Both the position numbers and the translations under genes were made by a program. A model generated the notes under the pieces. It ran no database searches. It saw only the letters and a list, made by a program, of their open reading frames with translations, and was not told the origin of the DNA. A stretch of DNA of 64,000 nt from an uncultured SAR116 cluster alpha proteobacterium (GTDB lineage Bacteria; Pseudomonadota; Alphaproteobacteria; Puniceispirillales; Puniceispirillaceae): contig CACPDC010000003.1 of the NCBI GenBank assembly GCA_902632595.1, positions 41,001 through 105,000 of the forward strand, written 5' to 3'. Below, one piece after another: positions 48,211 to 57,265 of this stretch (within the stretch, counting starts at the first letter, position 1; each line of letters opens with the position of its first letter).

Positions 48211-49025
48211 TGCGGTATGATGTCCCACTAATAGTAAAGGTCCTAGCTATTGTTGGATTTGGTATTTTATATATCCCTGTGATGATAATGATGATTTATA
48301 GTTTTAATAGCGGTAAACTCGTAGCTGTTTGGGCTGGCTTTTCAACTAAGTGGTATAGAGAACTTTGGACAGATGATATTTTGCTCTCAGCTTTATATAA
48401 GTCGCTTTTAATTGGTATGAGCTCTGCAACGATTTCCACTTTTTTCGGTTTATTGATCGCTATCGCCTTTGTTAGATTTTCAGCTTTTAGAGCTAGGTTG
48501 ACTTTGAGCCTTGTTGCAAGTGCGCCATTAGTCATGCCTGAAGCAGTAACGGGCTTGTCTATGTTACTACTATTTATAGCTATGGAGACAACTTTTGGTT
48601 GGCCGTCTGGCCGTGGTGTGGATACAATCATGATCGCACATGCAACTTTTGGGATGTGTTTTGCTGCAGTTGTCATTCAAACAAGACTTCGTGATATGGA
48701 TAGATACCTTGAGGAAGCGGCAAGAGATTTAGGAGAAAGGCAGCCTTTTGTGTTCATGTCAATTACCTTGCCGCTTATTTTCCCTTCAATTATTGCTGCA
48801 TGGTTATTATCATTTACTTTAAGTTTCGATGATTTAGTAATTGCAAGCTTTGTTAGTGGACCAGGGAGCTCAACTCTTCCTATCGTAATATTTTCGAAAA
48901 TTCGTCTTGGTGTTTCACCGGAAATAAATGCCATAGCAACATTGATGATACTAACTATTTCTGGAATGGTCTTAGCGGGAAGTATGTTAATATTAAAGCG
49001 AGATAGCAGGGGCAAAAAAAATTAA
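48210..49025 (+). CDS. potI: Polyamine ABC transporter permease (PotI/PotC-type)
   Basis: Second permease of the polyamine importer, 271 residues with six helices. The conserved FNSGKLVAVWAGFSTKWYRELW segment after the first helix is a PotC/PotI hallmark, VMPEAVTGLSMLLLFI follows, and the EAA loop is LEEAARDLGERQPFVFMSITLPLIFPS near residues 168-192. LSFDDLVIASFVSGPGSSTLP near 215 is also family sequence. Last gene of the pot operon; the pyrE gene follows after about 100 bases without a visible terminator. Confidence 0.94.
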   Translation: MRYDVPLIVKVLAIVGFGILYIPVMIMMIYSFNSGKLVAVWAGFSTKWYRELWTDDILLSALYKSLLIGMSSATISTFFGLLIAIAFVRFSAFRARLTLSLVASAPLVMPEAVTGLSMLLLFIAMETTFGWPSGRGVDTIMIAHATFGMCFAAVVIQTRLRDMDRYLEEAARDLGERQPFVFMSITLPLIFPSIIAAWLLSFTLSFDDLVIASFVSGPGSSTLPIVIFSKIRLGVSPEINAIATLMILTISGMVLAGSMLILKRDSRGKKN

Positions 49026-49124
49026 TTTTAGCGTCACATGAAATTAATAAAAAATTAATGTATAAAACTTTGAATGGTACAAAAATTGAGTTAGTTCTGC
49101 TGAAACAAAAAGGCTTAAAGACAA

Positions 49125-49811
49125 ATGATTAGCCATAGTCATACATCACGAAAGGTCATCGCCCGGTCAACCGCAAGAATGTTATTAGATATTGAGGCAG
49201 TCCATGTAAATGCCGCTCAGCCATTTGTTCTAACTTCTGGGGCAAAAAGTCCTGTTTATATTGATTGTCGAAAACTTATATCTTTTCCAGAAATAAGAGC
49301 TACTTTAATGGGTTACTCTGCTTCTTTGCTAGCAGATTCTGTTGGCTTAGAATATTTTGACTCGGTGGCTGGTGGCGAAACAGCAGGCATCCCTTTCGCC
49401 GCTTTTCTTAGCGAGCATCTTGCTCTTCCAATGCAGTATGTTCGAAAAAAAGCGAAGGGCTTCGGCAGGGACGCGCAGATAGAGGGGCACCTAGAACCCG
49501 GAGCAAAAGTTTTATTAATGGAAGACCTAGCGACAGATGGAGGAAGCAAGTTTATGTTTGCCGACGCTTTAAGACTGGCAGGCGCAGAATGTAAACATAT
49601 TTTAGTTATATTCTACTATGATTTGTTTAAAGATGCCAAAAAAAAACTTTCAGAACATGGACTAGAATTACATTATTTGGCTACATGGTGGGATATATTA
49701 GTGGAGTTAAAAACTCATAAAAAATTTGATAGAAAAACGGTCGAAACGGTTGAAGCATTTTTGCATGACCCAATTGGTTGGTCTTTGAAAAATGGTGGTA
49801 AGGGTGCTTAA
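49125..49811 (+). CDS. pyrE: Orotate phosphoribosyltransferase
   Basis: Transfers ribose phosphate from PRPP to orotate to give OMP in pyrimidine synthesis. The 228 residues have FVLTSGAKSPVYIDCRKLISFP near 34, the lysine-rich loop VRKKAKGFGRDAQIEG near 105 and the PRPP-binding motif VLLMEDLATDGGSKFMFADAL near 128, in which the usual V-[T/V]-T-G-G-S reads A-T-D-G-G-S. The length is typical. It opens a run of closely spaced genes that continues with ribokinase, nucleoside hydrolase and nucleoside transport, which links de novo and salvage pyrimidine supply. Confidence 0.94.
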   Translation: MISHSHTSRKVIARSTARMLLDIEAVHVNAAQPFVLTSGAKSPVYIDCRKLISFPEIRATLMGYSASLLADSVGLEYFDSVAGGETAGIPFAAFLSEHLALPMQYVRKKAKGFGRDAQIEGHLEPGAKVLLMEDLATDGGSKFMFADALRLAGAECKHILVIFYYDLFKDAKKKLSEHGLELHYLATWWDILVELKTHKKFDRKTVETVEAFLHDPIGWSLKNGGKGA

Positions 49812-49829
49812 AAAAAGGTAAAAATTTTT

Positions 49830-50708
49830 ATGACAATATATAATCTCGGGTCAATAAATTTAGATTATTTTTATCGATTACCGCATCTTGTTTCTGCTGG
49901 TGAAACGCTTTCAGCAACAGAGTATAGAATTGCTCTTGGCGGTAAAGGTGCTAATCAATCAGTTGCACTCGCCAAAGCAGGCGCAGACGTTTTCCATATT
50001 GGCGCGTTCGGAAGAAAAGATTTAATCTTTTTAGATGAGATGAGTGATGTAGGCGTGAATATCAAAAACGTAGCTTTATTAGAGGCGGAATCAGGGCACG
50101 CTATTGTGATGGTAGATTCAAAAACGGGAGAGAATCAGATAGTGCTCTCTGGCTCTGCCAATTATCAAATCTCTGAAAAACAAATTATATCTGCACTAGC
50201 AAACGCAAAAGAGACCGATTGGGCACTTGCACAAAATGAGACATGTTTAGTTCATGAATTTTTGCTGCGAGCAAGAAAGAAGGGTTTAAAAATTTGTTAT
50301 AGTGCGGCGCCATTCGTCGCAGAACAAACTGCTTCCCTTCTACATCTTACCGATTTATTGGTAGTTAACGAGGGAGAAGCGGATGCTTTGACAAAATTTA
50401 CCAATAAAGATATTCAAGCTCTCGGATTGCCAAATCTTGTTATTACTCTTGGTTCAAAAGGAGCTCGATATATTGGAAACGAGGGCGATTTTTTTGTTTC
50501 TCCATTTAATGTTAATGCAATAGACACAACGGGTGCAGGAGACACTTTTCTTGGCTATTTGCTAGCTTCTTTAGGCCAAGGTTTAACAATGATGCAGGCC
50601 ATGAGATATGGTTCCGCGGCGGCTTCGTTGCAAATTACCAAACCAGGAGCTTTAGCAGCAATTCCAACCATAAAAGAAGTTAAACATTTTTTGAAGAAAA
50701 ACGTATAG
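49830..50708 (+). CDS. rbsK: Ribokinase (PfkB family)
   Basis: Phosphorylates ribose, or another sugar released from nucleosides, at the 5 position. The 292-residue PfkB fold has the N-terminal signature ALGGKGANQSVALAKAGADV near 32 and the C-terminal catalytic motif DTTGAGDTFLGYLLASL near 231 with the base Asp. The start NLGSINLDYFYRLPHL is a typical RbsK opening. It lies 18 bases after pyrE and 10 before the nucleoside hydrolase. In this setting it should handle ribose freed by the hydrolase. A nucleoside-kinase role in the same family cannot be excluded. Confidence 0.88.
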   Translation: MTIYNLGSINLDYFYRLPHLVSAGETLSATEYRIALGGKGANQSVALAKAGADVFHIGAFGRKDLIFLDEMSDVGVNIKNVALLEAESGHAIVMVDSKTGENQIVLSGSANYQISEKQIISALANAKETDWALAQNETCLVHEFLLRARKKGLKICYSAAPFVAEQTASLLHLTDLLVVNEGEADALTKFTNKDIQALGLPNLVITLGSKGARYIGNEGDFFVSPFNVNAIDTTGAGDTFLGYLLASLGQGLTMMQAMRYGSAAASLQITKPGALAAIPTIKEVKHFLKKNV

Positions 50709-50718
50709 GTTTGTTGTC

Positions 50719-51690
50719 GTGTCAGTTCAAAAGATTATTATTGATACAGACCCTGGCATTGATGACGCGATGGCAATACATCAGGCTTTTGCGGATAGTA
50801 GACTGGAAGTGGTTGGTTTAACCACAATTTTTGGGAATGTTTACGTAGACCAAGCAACACGCAATTCTCTCTGGTTGGCAGAGCATGGTGGTTACAATTG
50901 CGCAGTTGCGAGAGGAGCAGAAAGACCAATATCCATAGAGATGAACACCCCCTCTTTCCATGTTCACGGAGAACAAGGTTTTGGTGAAATAACTGAAATC
51001 ATTCCAGTTGGAACAGCAGATCCTAGGCCCGCCCACATTTATTTGTCTGAGACTATAAGAGCTAATACTGGTGAAATCATTTTGTGCCCTATTGGTCCTT
51101 TGAGTAATATTGCAAACCTACTAGATTATGACCCAGAAATTATTAATCATATTAAAAAACTTGTGATAATGGGTGGTGCTGTGCATGTGCTTGGAAACGT
51201 AACCTCATATGCAGAAGCAAATTTTTGGAATGACCCTCATGCAGCTGAAAAAGTGCTTGAGGCAAATTGGGAGATAGACTTGATTGGTCTTGATGTTACT
51301 TCAAATATCCAATTTTCGCATGATGTATTTACTCAAGGGGCAAAAAACTCGCCTCGAATAGGAGGCTTCATTCACGATTTATCTAAATTTTATATTAATT
51401 TTTATAAAACAGTTGTAGGAAAATCTGTTTGTTTGATGCATGATCCGGCAGCAATATTGGCAATTACTGATCCTGATATTTTTACTTTCCAAAAAGCGCC
51501 GCTATCTGTCATACTTGAAGGAGAAAAAGTAGGAAATTCGTTTGTAAGTGAAAATCTGGAAAGAAGGCCTGTAAATGTAGCGGTGAATGTAGATGCAAAA
51601 GCTGCTCAAAAGAAATTTATATCCATTTTTTCTCAAGCTGATTCTGCCTATAAAAAGCGTTTAAATAGTCAAGGAAATAAAAAATTATGA
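50719..51690 (+). CDS. Inosine-uridine preferring nucleoside hydrolase family protein
   Basis: Calcium-dependent N-ribohydrolase that splits ribonucleosides into base and ribose. The 323 residues start with the calcium and ribose motif IIIDTDPGIDDAMAI (cluster of four Asp) near residue 6 and contain GFGEITEI, LCPIGPLSNIANLL and IMGGAVHVLGNVTSYAEANFWNDPHAA near 145-170, all conserved in IunH. The final motif MHDPAAILAIT supplies the last calcium Asp. It starts with GTG and its stop overlaps the following oxygenase (ATGA). Some family members are purine- or pyrimidine-selective; selectivity cannot be read here. Confidence 0.92.
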   Translation: MSVQKIIIDTDPGIDDAMAIHQAFADSRLEVVGLTTIFGNVYVDQATRNSLWLAEHGGYNCAVARGAERPISIEMNTPSFHVHGEQGFGEITEIIPVGTADPRPAHIYLSETIRANTGEIILCPIGPLSNIANLLDYDPEIINHIKKLVIMGGAVHVLGNVTSYAEANFWNDPHAAEKVLEANWEIDLIGLDVTSNIQFSHDVFTQGAKNSPRIGGFIHDLSKFYINFYKTVVGKSVCLMHDPAAILAITDPDIFTFQKAPLSVILEGEKVGNSFVSENLERRPVNVAVNVDAKAAQKKFISIFSQADSAYKKRLNSQGNKKL

Positions 51691-52520
51691 AGGTTCAAAC
51701 GGTAAGCTACAAAGATGAAAAAGCACCGGAAACATTAACACGTTCACTGCATGAAACCGGTTTTGCCATATTAGAGGATCATCCAATAAGTTCTGAGCAA
51801 GTGCAGTCAATTTATAAAAATTGGGGCACATTTTTTGCGAGTGAGTCGAAGAATCAATATCTGCGAGACATGGAGAAGCAGGATGGTTACTTTCCCTTTC
51901 GCTCAGAAAATGCCAAGGGCGTTGATATAAAAGATCTGAAGGAATTCTATCATGTGTTTCCCTGGGGAAGAGTTCCCCCAGAATTAGAAATAGAAACAAG
52001 AAAATTATATAATGACCTCGTTAGTTTGGGTTTAACATTATTGAGATGGCTCAATGAAAACATGCCCCGGGAAATTCTAAACAAATTGTCTGAACCTTTG
52101 GACGGGATGATGCATGGGAGTGAACAAAGTTTACTTCGTATTTTGCACTACCCCCCTATTGAAAAAGACGTTGAACCAGGTGCAATTCGAGCAGCAGCGC
52201 ACGAAGACATTAATCTTATTACTTTGCTTGTGGCAGGTTCGGAGCCTGGACTACAAGCACAAGATAAAGAAGGCAAATGGCATGACATTTCATGTGACTC
52301 AGGAATGATTACAATTAATAATGGAGACATGCTTGCTATGGCGAGTGAGAACTATTTTCCATCAACACCTCATCGTGTAATAAATCCTGGTGGAAAAAAT
52401 AATAATTCACGTTATTCTATACCAATGTTTTTGCATCCAAGACCAGAGGTAATGTTAAATGACGTGCTTTCGGCAGATGGATATCTGCTAAATAGACTTA
52501 AAGAAATAGGACTAAAATAG
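51687..52520 (+). CDS. 2-oxoglutarate/Fe(II)-dependent oxygenase, isopenicillin N synthase-like
   Basis: Non-haem iron oxygenase of the isopenicillin-N-synthase-like fold, 277 residues. The iron ligands fit an HxD...H triad in AAAHEDINLITLLV (His-x-Asp) near residue 172 and TPHRVIN near 232; the 2-oxoglutarate Arg is in SRYSIPMFLHPRP near 246. The N-terminus has TGFAILEDHPISSEQVQ, typical of the family. It overlaps the nucleoside hydrolase gene and is followed 15 bases later by the nucleoside-binding protein gene. The context suggests it oxidises an imported nucleoside or base. The fungal thymine-7-hydroxylase and pyrimidine deoxynucleoside 2'-hydroxylase are of this fold, so a deoxynucleoside or pyrimidine substrate is a reasonable guess. 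It is a guess only. Confidence 0.85.
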   Translation: MKVQTVSYKDEKAPETLTRSLHETGFAILEDHPISSEQVQSIYKNWGTFFASESKNQYLRDMEKQDGYFPFRSENAKGVDIKDLKEFYHVFPWGRVPPELEIETRKLYNDLVSLGLTLLRWLNENMPREILNKLSEPLDGMMHGSEQSLLRILHYPPIEKDVEPGAIRAAAHEDINLITLLVAGSEPGLQAQDKEGKWHDISCDSGMITINNGDMLAMASENYFPSTPHRVINPGGKNNNSRYSIPMFLHPRPEVMLNDVLSADGYLLNRLKEIGLK

Positions 52521-52535
52521 ATAAATGGAGAAATT

Positions 52536-53567
52536 ATGATTAAAAAAATAAATATATTGTCTATCGCCACAACATTAGTTGTCTCTTGTATGGCGATGTT
52601 TTCAGTCATTACAGCAGCTATAGCTGGCTCACATTCTATGAAGCCTGCTGTGATATATGATATGGGTGGCAAGTTTGACAAGTCTTTCAATGAAGGTGTT
52701 TGGAATGGTGTAAAGAAATTTACAGAAGAAACAGGTATAGAGGTCATGGAATTTGAGGTGACCAACGAAACACAAAGAGAACAGGCAATGCGAAGAATGG
52801 TCGAACGCGGTGCTACAATTGTATTGGGAGTAGGTTTTGCTCAAGCTGATGCAATTGCTGCAGTTGCAGCCGATAATCCTGATGTACAATTTTCAATTAT
52901 CGATGTTAGTTGGTTAGACTCACCTAACCTTCGTCAATATGCGTTCAAAGAACATGAGGGTTCGTATCTGGTGGGCGTTGCAGCTGCTACAGCCTCACAA
53001 ACAAATAAGGTGGGGTTTGTTGGCGGAATGGATATTCCACTTATAAGCAGGTTTGCTTGCGGTTATGTGGGTGGAGTGAAATCAGTGGCAGCTAATGCAG
53101 AAATCTTTCAGAACATGACAGGCTCCACCCCATCCGCATGGAATGACCCTGCCAAAGGAGCTGAGCTAACAAGGAGCCAGATTGATCGAGGTGCAGATGT
53201 TGTGTATCATGCCGCTGGGGGAACAGGTATTGGTGTTATTCAGGCAGCAGCAGACGCCGGTAAACTGGCTATTGGTGTAGACTCAAACCAAAACGGTCTT
53301 GCTCCAGGTTCTGTATTAACGTCTATGCTTAAAAGAGTGGATGTTGCTGCATATAATACATTCATGGATTCCAGTAAGGGTCAATTTACATCTGGAGTTC
53401 AGGTTCTTGGCTTAGCCGAAGGTGGGGTAGATTGGGCTTTAGATGAGAACAATGAAAGCTTAATTACAGCGGATATAAAAAAGGCCGTTGCGTCAGCAAG
53501 AGACGCCATTCTTTCTGGCGACGTTTCAGTCCATGATTATTTAGCGGATAATAATTGTCCTTACTAA
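52536..53567 (+). CDS. BMP-family nucleoside-binding protein
   Basis: Substrate-binding protein of a nucleoside ABC importer (BMP/PnrA family), 343 residues. The signal peptide is near MAMFSVITAAIAGSHS; a Cys earlier in the hydrophobic region (LVVSC) makes a lipoprotein possible but the SPase I site is more convincing. The mature start AVIYDMGGKFDKSFNEGVWNGVKKF is a BMP hallmark, followed by VGFVGGMDIPLISRFACGYVGGVK and AAGGTGIGVIQAA, which line the nucleoside pocket. It leads the ABC components of the island, and its partner ATPase starts 27 bases later. Confidence 0.93.
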   Translation: MIKKINILSIATTLVVSCMAMFSVITAAIAGSHSMKPAVIYDMGGKFDKSFNEGVWNGVKKFTEETGIEVMEFEVTNETQREQAMRRMVERGATIVLGVGFAQADAIAAVAADNPDVQFSIIDVSWLDSPNLRQYAFKEHEGSYLVGVAAATASQTNKVGFVGGMDIPLISRFACGYVGGVKSVAANAEIFQNMTGSTPSAWNDPAKGAELTRSQIDRGADVVYHAAGGTGIGVIQAAADAGKLAIGVDSNQNGLAPGSVLTSMLKRVDVAAYNTFMDSSKGQFTSGVQVLGLAEGGVDWALDENNESLITADIKKAVASARDAILSGDVSVHDYLADNNCPY

Positions 53568-53594
53568 AAATAGTAGTTAAGCGAGTTTAACATT

Positions 53595-55175
53595 TTGAAT
53601 ATTGAAAACTCAAAACAGAACGGCGACTTTAAGTCGCCGTTTGCTGTTGAAATAAAAAATATAAATAAGTCATTTGGTCCAGTTCAGGCAAATAAAGAGA
53701 TTAGTCTGAATGTTTCCGGAGGGACCATTCACGGGATTATTGGTGAAAATGGAGCTGGGAAATCAACATTAATGTCAATTTTATATGGGTTTTATCAGCC
53801 GGATAGTGGTGAAATAAAAGTGCATGGAAAGTTGGCTTATTTTAAACAACCATCAGACGCTCTCAGGCTAGGGATAGGAATGGTCCACCAACATTTTATG
53901 TTGGTACCAAATTTCACAGCTTTAGAAAACATAGTTCTTGGAGCTGAGGGGAAGACAGGTCTTTACAAAGGCCTTCAAAATGCGAGGAAAAAACTTGAAA
54001 AGTTAAAACAAGCATATGGCTTAGAAGTTGAACTCGATAGTCTAACTGAAAATCTGCCCGTGGGTATTCAGCAAAGAATAGAAATATTAAAAGCATTATA
54101 TAGAGGTGCAAGAGTATTAATACTTGATGAACCTACAGGAGTTTTAACTCCTCTGGAGACAGAACAGTTATTTGAGATACTGCTAGCCTTAAAGTCAGAA
54201 GGTGTCACCATATTGCTTATAACGCACAAACTTCATGAGATAATGGCAATTACGGACGAAGTTTCGGTGATGCGGCAAGGAAAGATGGTAGCTAACACTC
54301 TTACTAAACATACTTCCCCTGAAATGTTGGCAGAGCAGATGGTTGGCAGATCTGTTCTTGTAAACAATAAATATGAACTTCAAAGTATAGGAAAAGTTGC
54401 ACTTTCTGTAGAACAATTAGGCGTTGTTGATAAAAGAGGTTTTGATAGCCTTAAAAATGCAACTTTCGACCTTCACGCTGGCGAGATTTTAGGGATAGCA
54501 GGGATCGCTGGAAACGGGCAGTCTGAATTATTATCGGTTTTGTCGGGTATTACCCAGCCAAGCCGCGGGTTTTTTAAAATTGAAGAACATTTGTTTGATG
54601 CAAAAAAAAATCCAAACCCACGATTAATGAGACAACTAGGGGTGTCTCACGTTCCAGAAGACCGTCATTCAGAGGGCTTGGTTTTACAATTTCAAGCCTT
54701 TGAATCAGTGATTCTTGGGTATGAAAATAATAAAAAACTAGGGAATGGATTTTTCACCAATCCAGATACTATACAAGCATATTGCTCCCAACTTCAGGAA
54801 GCTTTTGACGTTCGTCCACAAAATCCGAGATTGTATAGTAGTCAGTTTTCTGGAGGAAATCAGCAAAAGTTGGTTCTTTCACGAGAAATTTCATCAACTC
54901 CCAAAATCCTTCTGGTTGGACAACCTACACGTGGAGTCGACATTGGTGCTATCGAATTTATTCACAAAACTCTTATAGGCATGCGAAATAACGGTTGTGC
55001 AATTCTTCTAGTCTCTGTCGAATTAGAGGAAATACTTAGTTTATCAGATAGAATCCTAGTAATGAATTCTGGTGAAATAATGGGAATCGTCCCCAAAATA
55101 ACTGCTACAAAGGCAATGCTTGGAAAAATGATGGCAGGAATTCCAATAGAAGAGGCGAAAGAGGATAAAAAATAA
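53595..55175 (+). CDS. Nucleoside ABC transporter ATP-binding protein (two ABC domains)
   Basis: Double-ABC ATPase of a BMP-linked nucleoside importer (NupA/YufO type), 526 residues. Domain 1 has Walker [17 protein letters not shown] near 48, the degenerate signature [16 protein letters not shown] and Walker [16 protein letters not shown]. Domain 2 begins about 270 ([25 protein letters not shown], Walker-like) with the signature [15 protein letters not shown] and [14 protein letters not shown]. The start must be upstream of [12 protein letters not shown]; the only candidate is TTG at 53595, because no ATG or GTG is in frame. The hairpin at 53619 lies inside these first codons. The permease gene overlaps its stop by one base. 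Confidence 0.92.
   Translation: MNIENSKQNGDFKSPFAVEIKNINKSFGPVQANKEISLNVSGGTIHGIIGENGAGKSTLMSILYGFYQPDSGEIKVHGKLAYFKQPSDALRLGIGMVHQHFMLVPNFTALENIVLGAEGKTGLYKGLQNARKKLEKLKQAYGLEVELDSLTENLPVGIQQRIEILKALYRGARVLILDEPTGVLTPLETEQLFEILLALKSEGVTILLITHKLHEIMAITDEVSVMRQGKMVANTLTKHTSPEMLAEQMVGRSVLVNNKYELQSIGKVALSVEQLGVVDKRGFDSLKNATFDLHAGEILGIAGIAGNGQSELLSVLSGITQPSRGFFKIEEHLFDAKKNPNPRLMRQLGVSHVPEDRHSEGLVLQFQAFESVILGYENNKKLGNGFFTNPDTIQAYCSQLQEAFDVRPQNPRLYSSQFSGGNQQKLVLSREISSTPKILLVGQPTRGVDIGAIEFIHKTLIGMRNNGCAILLVSVELEEILSLSDRILVMNSGEIMGIVPKITATKAMLGKMMAGIPIEEAKEDKK
53619..53641 (+). terminator. Strong hairpin after the nucleoside-binding-protein gene, inside the ATPase 5' end
   Basis: AACGGCGACTT and AAGTCGCCGTT are exact inverted repeats with a single base between them, so 8 or 9 base pairs can form with a short loop. 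They start about 52 bases after the binding-protein stop and lie in the first codons of the ATPase if TTG 53595 is its start. Followed by TTTGC rather than a long T tract. It is probably a stabilising or attenuating hairpin. Confidence 0.65.
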
Positions 55176-56290
55176 TGCAGGCGTCTCGGTTGCCAAGATA
55201 TGTAGATATTGTTCTAATTCCGGTTTTAAATTTACTGACAGCATTATTTGTTGCAGGTATTATCATCGCGATAATTGGCGAAAATCCATTTACTGCATTA
55301 TCAGTCATGCTTAAGGGAGCGTTTGTGTATAAGGGGGGACTTGGATACACTCTTTTTTATACCACTAATTTTATTTTTACAGGGTTAGCGGTGGCAGTGG
55401 CTTTTCATGCTATGTTGTTTAACATTGGTGGTGAAGGCCAGGCTGCAATGGGCGGGTTAGGAATTGGATTGGTAGCAATAAGTCTTGGCAGTTATTTACC
55501 TGTTATAATTGTAATTTTTCTAGCTATTTTGGGGTCAGCTTTATTCGGCGCAATATGGGGTGTAATACCAGGTTATTTGCAGGCCAAAAGAGGAAGTCAT
55601 ATTGTAATAACAACAATTATGTTTAATTTTATTGCTTCTGCGATATTGGTTTGGTTGCTGGCTGGTATGCTCATGGCCCCAAACCAAATGTCTCCGGAAA
55701 CCGTTTCTTTTTCAGATGGTGTAGCGTTATGGCAATTCCATGAGATTTTCAACAAATTGGGATTTGATGTCGGAAGATCACCACTTAATTTATCTTTTGT
55801 TATAGCTTTAATATGTTGTTTGCTTGTCTGGCTATTGATATGGCGAACTCGTTTGGGCTACCGAATTAGAGCTACAGGCTTTAGTTTAAAGGCCTCAGCA
55901 TATGCTGGATATAGACCCGAAACCATCATTATCGTAACCATGGCGATTTCAGGGGGTCTGGCAGGCATGATGGCTGTAAATGAAATTCTTGGGGTTCAGC
56001 ACAGAGTTATACTAAATTTTACCTCTGGATATGGTTTTACAGGCATAGCCGTTGCATTGATGGGTCGCAACCATCCTGTTGGGATAATTTTTGCGAGTTT
56101 GTTATTTGGAGCTCTTTTTCAGGGTGGCGCTGAACTTGATTTTGAATTTCAAGCAATCACCCGAGATATGGTATTAATGATACAAGGTCTTATAATTTTA
56201 TTTTCTGGAGCATTAGCATACATGTTTAACCCGGCGCTGGAAAAATTGTTCTTGCGAAATGAACTTATGATGAGGCCAAAAAATGACTGA
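55175..56290 (+). CDS. Nucleoside ABC transporter permease 1
   Basis: Permease of the BPD_transp_2 (branched-chain/ribose-like) type, 371 residues with about ten helices, as in YufP/NupB nucleoside importers. ATNPFTAL-like family sequence appears as IIGENPFTALSVMLKGAF near residue 31, then LFNIGGEGQAAMGGLGIGLVAI near 87 and LGYRIRATGFSLKASAYAGYRPETI near 225, where the last block contacts the ATPase. VALMGRNHPVGIIFASLLFGAL follows near 290. Its ATG overlaps the ATPase stop by one base and its stop overlaps the second permease by 8 bases, so the ABC genes are tightly coupled. Confidence 0.92.
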   Translation: MQASRLPRYVDIVLIPVLNLLTALFVAGIIIAIIGENPFTALSVMLKGAFVYKGGLGYTLFYTTNFIFTGLAVAVAFHAMLFNIGGEGQAAMGGLGIGLVAISLGSYLPVIIVIFLAILGSALFGAIWGVIPGYLQAKRGSHIVITTIMFNFIASAILVWLLAGMLMAPNQMSPETVSFSDGVALWQFHEIFNKLGFDVGRSPLNLSFVIALICCLLVWLLIWRTRLGYRIRATGFSLKASAYAGYRPETIIIVTMAISGGLAGMMAVNEILGVQHRVILNFTSGYGFTGIAVALMGRNHPVGIIFASLLFGALFQGGAELDFEFQAITRDMVLMIQGLIILFSGALAYMFNPALEKLFLRNELMMRPKND

Positions 56291-57260
56291 TTTTTGGTTT
56301 CAATTTGTTCTTACTTTGGATTCAACGTTACGAGTAGCTACCCCTCTAATTTTCTGTGCAATGGCTGGGATCTTCTCGGAGAGGTCAGGAATTATTGATA
56401 TCTCCTTGGAGGGTAAAATGCTTATGGCCGCTTTCGTCGCTGCAGCTGTAGCATACGGGACAGGTTCACCTTGGATTGGCGCTGTTGCTGCTGTTCTTGT
56501 TTCTATCATTGCTAGCCTAATACATGGTTTTGCTTGCATAATTCATCGTGGTAACCAAGTGATATCTGGACTTGCAATAAATATTTTAGCGTCTGGCCTT
56601 ACAGTCATTATCGGGATAGCATTATTTAGACAAGGTGGTCTTACACCGACTCTAACAAAAACCTCAAGGTTTAACTCTATAGAATTACCATTTATAGAAT
56701 TTTTTGAACTACATACTCCAATCTTTGGTGTTATTTATAAACACCTCATATCTGGTCATAATATACTTGTTTGGGCTGCCATAGTAAGTGTGGCTATCAC
56801 ATATTATATATTGTTTAAGACCACCTTTGGTCTAAGGCTTAGGGCAGTAGGTGAAAAACCAGAGGCCATAGATTCCGCTGGAATCTCTGTAACGAAGATG
56901 CGTTTTCAGGCTATTATTATCGCCGGCATTTTATGTGGGCTAGCAGGCGTTTATTTGTCTACCGCTACAGGAGCCGGTTTCGTAAAAGAAATGACGGCTG
57001 GTAAAGGATATATTGCTTTAGCAGCAATGATTTTTGGTAAATGGAGGCCAGTTCCTGCATTATTTGCTTGTTTACTGTTTGGATTTTTAGAGGCCGTCGC
57101 AACACGTATACAAGGAATAGAATTTATATTAATTGGTGAAATATCATCGGATTTGTTAATTGCGCTTCCTTATTTGCTTACGGTAATACTGTTGGCTGGA
57201 TTTATAGGAGGTGTTACCCCTCCCCGAGCTATAGGCCAGCCTTATATTAAGGAACGGTAA
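56283..57260 (+). CDS. Nucleoside ABC transporter permease 2
   Basis: Second permease, 325 residues, of the same BPD_transp_2 family (YufQ/NupC). It shows ATPLIFCAMAGIFSERSGIIDISLEGKMLMAAF near residue 18, where the FSERSG and LEGKML blocks are typical, and FGLRLRAVGEKPEAIDSAGISVTKMRF near 184 for ATPase contact. VGGKGYIALAAMIFG-like sequence appears near 240 (GKGYIALAAMIFGKWRPVPAL). It completes the importer and is followed by cdd after 5 bases. Confidence 0.92.
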   Translation: MTDFWFQFVLTLDSTLRVATPLIFCAMAGIFSERSGIIDISLEGKMLMAAFVAAAVAYGTGSPWIGAVAAVLVSIIASLIHGFACIIHRGNQVISGLAINILASGLTVIIGIALFRQGGLTPTLTKTSRFNSIELPFIEFFELHTPIFGVIYKHLISGHNILVWAAIVSVAITYYILFKTTFGLRLRAVGEKPEAIDSAGISVTKMRFQAIIIAGILCGLAGVYLSTATGAGFVKEMTAGKGYIALAAMIFGKWRPVPALFACLLFGFLEAVATRIQGIEFILIGEISSDLLIALPYLLTVILLAGFIGGVTPPRAIGQPYIKER

Positions 57261-57265
57261 TCTAT

